Part shown: piece after piece, positions 57,480-64,000 of the stretch
Layout of the letters: each line of letters opens with the position of its first letter
How positions within the stretch are numbered: position 1 is the stretch's first letter
Source: Lycorma delicatula
Taxonomy: Eukaryota > Arthropoda > Insecta > Hemiptera > Fulgoridae
Length of the DNA stretch: 64,000 nt
Assembly (NCBI RefSeq): GCF_047948215.1
Contig: NC_134455.1
Span: forward strand, 75,889,189 to 75,953,188
Direction of reading: 5' to 3'
The notes under the pieces: generated by a model
What the model was told of the DNA's origin: nothing
Databases searched by the model: none
Seen by the model: the letters and a program-made list of their open reading frames with translations, nothing else
Position numbers and translations under genes: made by a program

Positions 57480-58041
57480 TCAAGGGTGTTTATTCTTATT
57501 TAAACGCAATTCCATTGAGTTTCTTCCACCTTTTATAACAGTAAATGAGAAACATGGATTCACCATTACAACTAGAGACCAATTGCAGTCCAAACAGTGA
57601 GTGGAAGCAGATAAAAATTCACCATAGACAGGAAAAATGGTTCATATGTAAGAAAGTCATGACTACAGTTTTATAGAATTCTCAAAATGCAGTGCTGATA
57701 GACTACATGGTAAAAGGCAGGACCATCACCATGGAGTATTAAGCTTCCCTACTGGACTGATTGAATAGTACTATTCAGGCTAAACATCCAGATCTGTCCA
57801 AAAAGAAACTGCTCTTCCACCACGATAACACACTCCTCCTGCACACATGTCTTGGGTTGCTGCTGCTAAACTCTACAAACTGTGCTTCACGTCTATGAAC
57901 TAAACTTCTGAGGGTATTAAAAAGTTGGAAACTCACTGGTCTAACCGTACTGAATGCAAAGTGACAATATCAAAAAGAAAAACATTTCTAAATAATCTTA
58001 TGTTTTCTTTTTCGGGCCGAAAACTTTCTGAACCCTTGTTA
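57480..58041 (+). pseudogene. Mariner transposase C-terminal relic
   Basis: The plus strand reads, with shifts, VNETWIHHYN, LQSKQWVEADKNS-like, VLIDYMVKGRTIT, LFHHDNTLLLHTC-like (family QDNAPAHT) and near the end VGNSLV-PY-MQSD. The right end (TTTTCGGGCCGAAAACTTTC then TGAACCCTTG) looks like a mariner inverted repeat; a weak partner is CAAGGGTG at 57481-57488. It is dead and internally shortened. Confidence 0.6.
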
Positions 58042-58334
58042 TATAAATAACTTAACTAAATATGTTTACCATAACACATAATCAATTAATCTAGTTTCTT
58101 TGTCTTTATAAGGGTTAAACAATTCTCTCATCACCTATTCATCTAAAGATCTTAATTCTTTTCGAATTTTATATAGCTTTAATTTTTATTTAACCCATCT
58201 AACTTTCAACATCGTTCTGTAACATCACATTTCAAACGGCTCTATTCTTCACCTTTCAGTTTCACCAAAATAGTACTTCACTCCACGCAAACATTTTTAA
58301 GAATTTTTTCCTAATTCCTACACCTACATTTATA

Positions 58335-59661
58335 CATGGTGTCCCATATAAAACGCAACCCAATCTTATATTGGTAGGTATTGAAATAATAAAAAGGCAT
58401 GTGTAAATGTAAATGTAATTTTTATTATTACCATCCACTACCTTACATTTAGAGTAAATGTTGGAAGTGGCCGCCATCTTCTTGAATACAAGCTTCAATT
58501 CTTTTTACAGCGTTTCTTGCAACTTTTTTCAAAGTTTGTGGCTGGATATTTAATACAGCTTGTTCAATATTGACTTTCAAGTGTTCATGGTTTGTTGCTG
58601 TAGGCTTTTTCTTTGGGGTAACCCCATAGAAAAAAATCTGCCACAGTCAAATTTGGAGATCTTGGTGGCCACAAGCCTCGACTGATAACACGATTACCAA
58701 AGAATTCCTCAACGAAATCAGAAGTTGAACCTGCGTAGTGCGATGTCGCACCGTCATGTTGTAGCCAGCAGTGTCTGTCTTCCTTTTCCAAGAGTGCAAT
58801 GAACTGAAATAAAATATCCTGATATTGTTCTGCATTAATGGTGTACTCGAAAAAAATAGGACCGATCATTTTCTTCCGCGATATCGTGCACCACACGCCC
58901 AACTTCTGCGGCTGTAATTGTTTTTCGTGATAAACGTGAGGATTTTCAGCACTCCAAATTCTACTGTTTTGGCTGTTTACGTAACCATCCAAATGAAACC
59001 ATGCTTCTTCATCTGTGAAAAATAATGAATCCATAACATTAATTCCCTCACGCAGAAATCGACGGAACCATTGACAATATTGTAGCAGTTTTTCTTTGTC
59101 GGGCTCAAGAAGTTGATGAACCGTTTGAATGCGATAAGGTTAGAATTGTAATTGTTTGGTCACCCAATGAACAGTTGATTTAGACAAATTAATTTCAGCA
59201 GACAAACGTCTGATCGATTTATTTGGCGTGGTGAGTAATCGGTCTATGATTTCAGTGACTGTATCTGTATTCAACACTGACGCAGATCTTTTGTGTTCCT
59301 TGTTATTAACAAAACCAGTCTCTCTAAATTTTGCAACTAACCTTAATACTGATGTTTTGTTAGGAGCTGGTTTATCTGGGTTCTTATGGCGAAACAAATC
59401 TTGCACTGCAATCATTGATTTTGTACTGAAGTACGACTCAACAATGAAAACATTTTCATCTAGCGAAAACACCATCTTGTCTCTAGCAATACACTGAACG
59501 TTATGATTGCATTGTTGTTACTATCAGTAGTGTTCTACTGCGTCGCCGCTATGATCAGATGTTGGACGAGTCCATTTCAGTAACGAGTAGGGGAGTAAGC
59601 TTAACATATGAAATTTCATGGATGAGTAATTGATGGGTTGTGTTTTAAATGGGACACCCTG
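58335..59661 (-). mobile_element. Tc1/mariner element 2, nearly intact
   Basis: A 1,327-bp element between TA dinucleotides (58333-58334 and 59662-59663). Inverted repeats: left CATGGTGTCCCATATAAAAC and right, reversed, CAGGGTGTCCCATTTAAAAC, both continuing GCAACCCA/ACAACCCA. About 26 of 29 end positions match. It is younger-looking than the other DNA transposons here. Confidence 0.93.
58449..59475 (-). pseudogene. Tc1/mariner 2 transposase, one stop and one frameshift
   Basis: Starts with MVFSLDENVFIVESYF at 59475; the HTH region includes RRLSAEINLSKSTVHWVTKQ. A TAA at 59140-59142 interrupts it, then the same frame continues from HQLLEPDKEKLLQYC to MDSLFFTDEEAWFHLDGYV (first catalytic region), LGVWCTISRKKMIGPIFF, CWLQHDGATSHYAG (second Asp in QHDGA) and WPPRSPNLTVADFFLWGYPK (third acidic residue region). 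A frameshift near 58585-58600 follows; the shifted frame gives VNIEQAVLNIQPQTL and ends GGHFQHLL at 58449. Related to copies A (2.2 kb) and B (6.6 kb). Confidence 0.9.
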
Positions 59662-59825
59662 TAGTTATAATAATTTTGCTTAACTGTAGCTTATAGTTGT
59701 TATAAATACTTTCTTTTATGGATGAAAGCTCTCTTTACTTTCCCAGTCTACTTTGTATGACTGCATACTTCATTTATCAAATAAAAAAATTTCCTACTTC
59801 TGGTATGAATATGTTCAAATAGCAA
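59662..59825. other. Short spacer, nothing recognised
   Basis: DNA between the Tc1/mariner element and the Penelope fragment. Confidence 0.5.
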
Positions 59826-60123
59826 ATATTAGCTAATACCATTAAAAGAAACTGTAAAAATTTTAGAAGAGAAACTAAATGAGGAATATGTAAATAATAA
59901 CCTGAAAATAAAAATTAAAACTTTAGAAACAATTCTCCAACAAAACCAATTTAAAATTAATAATAAAATGAAGAATAAATTATGGAAACACATATCAGCA
60001 ATACTAAGCGATGTAATCCTACAGAATATGGAAAAAGACAATATATCATGAAAAGATACAGATGTTTAGAACATATTAGGTACGTTGATGACACTCTATT
60101 AGTAATTAAAAAAGAAATAAATA

Positions 60124-61413
60124 CGAGGCATATTCATAAAATAAGAGCTGTTTGGTAATTTTTTTTTTTGTTTAACAACATATCTACTTCACTTTTCATA
60201 ATAAATGCCATTCAGTTCTAAGCACTTTTTGTAAAGCTGCACCAGTTTCTTTAACCCCTCTGCAAAGAAGTTTGCCACCTGGGAATTGAACCAGAAGCCA
60301 ACAGCTGTCTTGAGTTCCTCGTCGTTTTCAAACTGTTGTCCATCAAGTCACTTTTTCAAATGCAAGTAGGGGAAGTAGTCGCTAATTGCAAGGTCGAGAC
60401 TATAGGGAGGGTGGTCAAAAAGTTCCCAACAAAAATCTTGAATCTTCTTGGTTAAGGCAGCAGTGTGAGGATAACACATTGTCGTGAAGGAGGATTATGC
60501 CGGACAACAGTTTCCCATGTTGTCAATTTTGGATCTGTAATTGTTGATTGTTCTGAGCTGTAATTGTTGATCCACTTTCCATGAAATCAACAAAAATGGC
60601 GCCCTTTTTGCCCCAAAAAACAGTAGCCAATATCTTTCGACTTGAGTATGGAGACTGCTTAAACTTTTTCGGTTTTGGGGAACTTGAATGGTGCCACTGC
60701 ATTGCTGCTGTTTCAATTCTGTATTAGTGTAGGATATCCACATCTTGTCGCCCGTAACAGTGCAGTTAAACAAATAATCTCCATCTTGTCGATAGAGGTC
60801 CAAAAACGCTCATCCGCTGCACATTCTTTGCTCTTTGTATTGGTTGGTCAGCATTTTTGGTACCTACTTTGCACACAATTTGTGATATCCGAGCTTTTCT
60901 GTGACAATTGTGTAGGTAGAGGTGTGTCCAACATGCGAAAATTCATCAGCTACAGCACTAATCATCAGTCACCAATCACATCACAGTTTTCAGTTCAATT
61001 TTCAAAATCATCACATGATTTTGTCAGTCTAAATTCTAGACCTGTCACTCTGCTCTTCATTATGCACATTTGTGTGGCCATTTTTAAAGTCTCAACACCA
61101 GTTTCTAACCTTTCCTTCACTCATTTATTGTAGGTCCATACACCAGGCAAAACTCCCGATGAATATCAGCAACTGAAGATCCTTTTGCACACAAAAATCG
61201 AATCACAGCGTGTACTTCACAACTGGTAGGAGAAACGATTGTCGCAGACATTGCGATCTGTATTCACCGGTAGGCAAACTACTACAGAATCAAAACAACA
61301 ACTGCAGTGGCTTTGTAAATAGCTGATAGATGGTCCTGCATGCATGAAACTGTGTTCAGACCCGCTAATATTTAAATATAAGTCGACGGCCCTTACTTAA
61401 TAAATATGCCTCG
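60124..61413 (-). mobile_element. Mariner element 3, complete ends
   Basis: A 1,290-bp element between TA dinucleotides (60122-60123 and 61414-61415). Inverted repeats: left CGAGGCATATTCATAAAATA and right, reversed, CGAGGCATATTTATTAAGTA. It lies inside Penelope RT sequence, directly after the YVDD box. Confidence 0.93.
60189..61251 (-). pseudogene. Mariner 3 transposase, broken
   Basis: Starts MSATIVSPTSCEVHAVIRFL at 61251. Frameshift and stops follow near 61120; SEGKVRNWC and FKNGHTNVHNEEQSD are readable in the next frame. The block at 60495-60803 reads DLYRQDGDYLFNCTVTGDKM, where TGDK replaces the catalytic TGDE; then WISYTNTELKQQ. The C-terminal part gives DFCWELFDHPPYSLDLAISD and LKKLVQLYKKCLELNGIYYE. 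Same mariner branch as element 1 by wording (CEVxAVIRF start), but a separate family with other ends. Confidence 0.85.
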
Positions 61414-62089
61414 TAATAATGAAGAAAAGATTTTGGAAGAAATGAACAAATTCCACCATAACGTTAAATATACAAGGGAAGAAGAGAAAGATTAAACTAA
61501 TAATTTTAGTCCTAACAATAAAATGAAATAATACTAATCTAGATTAGAAAAGAAACATATACAACAGATAACATTACAGCTTATGATTCTAATCACCCAA
61601 TGGAGCATAAATTAGCAGATTTTACACGATAGACTACATAAATTACCATTAAAAAACAAGCATATAAAAAAGGATTAATCACTATTTTTCAAATAGCAGA
61701 AAATAATGTTATAAAAAAGAGAGGATCAGAAAACAAAAAAAAAAATGGAAATAAATTAAATGAAATTAAAACAACAAACAATAAAGAAACCTTTAAATGG
61801 AATAAATTAACATTTACTGAGAAAAAAATTTATCCAATTAAACAATTCTTTAGCAAATATAATATAAAAATGGCTATAAATACAAATAATACATTAGAAA
61901 ATATTTTTAATAGTAACATAGAAGAAAAAGATATGTACAAGAGTAACGGTACATACAAAAAAAAAATGTATAAATGTAAAATAAAATACAATGCAGCATA
62001 CATTTGACAAATGGAAAGAAAATTAAGACAACGAACGCATGAGATATTTTAAAAATAAAAAAAAAATTCTAATTATGCAATGCATTTAA

Positions 62090-62853
62090 TAAAAAAATCC
62101 CTTTTGGCATGCTGGAAGGCGGAGGTAGATTTCACCAATGCTAAGTAGGAGATAAAAAAGATGTCCACCTTATAGCTAAGAAAAGCTTCAAATTACTCAA
62201 TACAGTAACGGCTGCATGTGAAAAATTTGTCTTCTTACAATTCCAGCAACATTTTGGTCATCCCTTGTCATAAGGGTTGGTCATATCAAAAATTGTATCA
62301 GACAAAAGTTTTAGGTAATGTTTACAGGACTAATAACCACTTAAAAACCAATTTGAAACTGTGCCTAAAGGGAAGTATGATCTTTTTGTCTTCAAAACCC
62401 CATTTTTTCCACCCCTTGGGCCAATGGTTAGTGATATCAGAAAACTTTACTTAGATAAGTTTTAGATCCTTATCCAAAGAACAGTAGGATCTTTAAATGA
62501 ATTTGATATTTTACTTAATAAGAAAGTTGTATAGCAATATTTTGTTTTTTCAAAAAAGCCCTCTATTTCCCCATGGTTCAATTTTGCCCATTAACAAACT
62601 CGACCTGTCGAGTATAACAATCCAATTTTGGATTGTTATATTTTACATATCAATTTGAAAGTGACTGGTGCAAAATTATGGCAGTTGTGTCCACAAGAAA
62701 ATGAAATATATATAAATGTGTATATAAAGTTTTGAACTGACAGTGGTTTTGGGATTCTGGGGGATATGAAAGGCAAAGATATGTCAAAATTTTCAAGAAG
62801 TCGAATCATGGTACCCATTACAATAGGTAGCTTATGAAATCTTCCTAACAAGG
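62090..62853. mobile_element. Non-coding insertion with two adjacent perfect hairpins
   Basis: It interrupts Penelope sequence between NYAMHLI and MEGSMKL. It holds two abutting perfect inverted repeats: CTCGAC-CT-GTCGAG at 62599-62612 and TATAACAATCCAA-TT-mirror at 62613-62640 (13-bp arms). No coding potential. Ends are inferred from the Penelope reading frame only; the class is unknown. Confidence 0.6.
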
Positions 62854-63175
62854 ACATAGCCCAGTGAAAATGGAAGGATCAATGAAATTAATTCACAAAT
62901 GTGTTAAAGGAAGAAGAATGAACATTGTAGAAAATTTAGAAAGCTTCATCACAAAAAATAACAATAAAACAATCATAAATGAACAGATCAACAATCATGC
63001 AGATGTCCTTTTCAAGAACTCAATATATGAAAACAGGATACAGATAAATAAAATGAAAATAAAAGTAAAACCATTAATAACATATAAACAAGAAAGCCAG
63101 ATAAGATATGGCATCAAATATAGGGAGGAGTGTTCGATATATAAAGATTAACAGAAATTTAAAAGTACCAGTACA

Positions 63176-63274
63176 ATAAGTTTTGACAATGGAACAAGTG
63201 ATAAAAGAATGAAGCTAAGAAAGGTAAGCAGTACTCAACAAAGAAATTACATGATAGCTAATATTTAATTCCTC
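63176..63274. other. Short spacer, nothing recognised
   Basis: DNA between the Penelope tail and a LINE fragment. Confidence 0.5.
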
Positions 63275-63600
63275 ATTTACCTCCTTTCAGGCAACTTTCA
63301 TTAGCTTTGCTTTATTCTTATTTATTTTCATACTGAAATTCTCTTCTACATCCATGCTATTCAGAATTTCTTCTTAATAATCTTTTATTTCTGTCAAAAG
63401 AACAATGTCTCAACAAATCTTAATGTCTTAATTTTTTCCTTGGATGGTTATTCCACTCTCAAATTTATCTTTCAATTTTTGTACTGTTTCTTTCAAAACC
63501 ACCAACTGCAATTGAATTAGTACAGACTATATCTTCTCACTTCTTTCGGAATTAGAGCGCACCATTTTTCATCTTTTATTCTTATAACTGCATCCCAACC
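63275..63600 (-). pseudogene. LINE reverse transcriptase fragment
   Basis: The minus strand reads AVIRIKDEKWCALIPKEVRR, a decayed RQGCSLSP region, FESGITIQGKKLRH and EEILNSMDVEENFSMKINK-like sequence, parallel to IRKGVRQGCSLSP...FADDIVIL of copy A at 23250-23450. It is a related but distinct family and has stops. Confidence 0.65.
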
Positions 63601-63960
63601 CTGTAGGGGAAAGACATTCACCTTGTGATGTCATCAGTTGCCATACCACCCCCTCCGTTCTGGGCCCTCAGGGGCTTTACTGGAGGTCGTCTTTAGACCT
63701 TCTAACTGATTACATCTCACAGTCATTAGTCAGGTCTCGGTTGGGATGCCACCGATGTAAATGCCTCGGCAGATATTTGCATCAGTAGAATAGAAATCAA
63801 ATTTTTCCCTCATGTAGGCCTCAAACGGACATCTTCACATCCATCCTAGCATGATTCCCTTAAACTAACTAACCAAGATCACGGACCCTGTGCCTAGTCC
63901 AAATTTGACAGCACCATTCATGACTGTGAATGCCTCATAAAATGAACGAGTTGTAAATTA
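63601..63960. repeat. GC-richer dispersed repeat of unknown class
   Basis: A block near 48 percent GC by eye, in AT-rich surroundings, with CCCCCTCCGTTCTGGGCCCT and GGTCTCGGTTGGGATGCCAC. It looks like a transposon 5'UTR or long SINE-like unit. No frame of note; possible association with the adjoining LINE fragment is unproven. Confidence 0.45.
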
Positions 63961-64000
63961 AATCAGTACTACACTCATACCAATCAAAATTACATTTTAC

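Larger units (their letters stand above)
59826..63175 (+). mobile_element. Penelope-like element with two nested insertions (second complex)
   Basis: Penelope blocks: 59826-60123 (TLETILQQNQFKINNK, ISAILSDVILQNMEKD, and RYVDDTLLVIKKE, the RT catalytic box); 61414-62089 (KYTREEEKD; YDSNHPMEHKLAD; IFNSNIEEKDMYKSNGTYK, a decayed GIY-YIG region; and NYAMHLI); and 62854-63175 (MEGSMKLIHKCVKGRRMNIV and NEQINNHADVLFKNSI, the C-terminal tail). The mariner at 60124-61413 splits block 1 from 2, and a 764-bp non-coding insertion splits block 2 from 3. The N-terminal RT part and terminal repeats are not recognised. Confidence 0.8.

Noticed and set aside
53000..64000. Search for the AAA2 P-loop exon of the dynein gene
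   Set aside because: No minus-strand segment encoding the expected GxPxGGKT-type motif was found; it must lie beyond the window.

Overview
This window looks like a piece of a large, AT-rich, transposon-filled insect genome, and Hemiptera is my best guess. The evidence is a spliced axonemal gene with GT/AG introns of 1 to 14 kb, tRNA-derived SINEs, several mariner/Tc1 lineages, Penelope-like elements and non-LTR retrotransposons. The order-level guess rests on the look of the transposon families and is weak. I see no bacterial genes, rRNA, functional tRNA or CRISPR array.

The one host gene I can support covers almost the whole window on the minus strand: an axonemal dynein heavy chain of the DNAH3/7/12 inner-arm group. 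Nine coding exons (52809-52959, 51681-51841, 41668-41943, 27170-27290, 17229-17443, 13369-13607, 9843-10026, 4687-4872, 784-1010) join in phase into 1,760 nt, or 586 codons, running from AAA2 (after its Walker A) to near the end of AAA3. The gene continues off both ends. Its eight introns (967, 9,737, 14,377, 9,726, 3,621, 3,342, 4,970 and 3,676 bp) contain everything else listed here. The 121-bp exon at 27170-27290 is too short to stand out as an ORF; the phases on both sides and the dynein alignment required it.

Transposon layout, left to right: a SINE relic (1.7 kb); Tc1/mariner pseudogenes (2.2-3.2 and 6.6-7.7 kb); a Penelope terminal repeat (5.0 kb); a mariner scrap (12.2 kb); LINE copy B (14.0-16.7 kb); copy 1 of an unnamed multicopy ORF family (19.3-20.9 kb); the best LINE copy, A (22.5-25.8 kb); a deleted mariner (28.7-29.6 kb); a Penelope terminal repeat and a SINE (29.6-30.2 kb); a DDE transposase pseudogene (30.4-31.7 kb); a nested Penelope complex (33.3-37.3 kb); copy 2 of the ORF family (38.5-40.0 kb); a Penelope 3' end (40.3-40.9 kb); a long inverted repeat and a Jockey-type LINE (43.0-45.4 kb); SINEs (45.6 and 46.8 kb); LINE copy C and a further LINE tail (47.4-51.0 kb); a Penelope remnant with direct terminal repeats and a hairpin (53.4-55.4 kb); mariner and Penelope pieces (56.5-58.0 kb); a nearly intact Tc1/mariner (58.3-59.7 kb); a second nested Penelope complex (59.8-63.2 kb); and LINE-derived sequence to the end.

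The signal most worth following is a set of seven hammerhead-ribozyme-like motifs in the Penelope terminal repeats. They share one architecture but carry different, compensating helix sequences. One of them, at 29683-29724, lies on the same strand as the dynein pre-mRNA, inside its largest intron.
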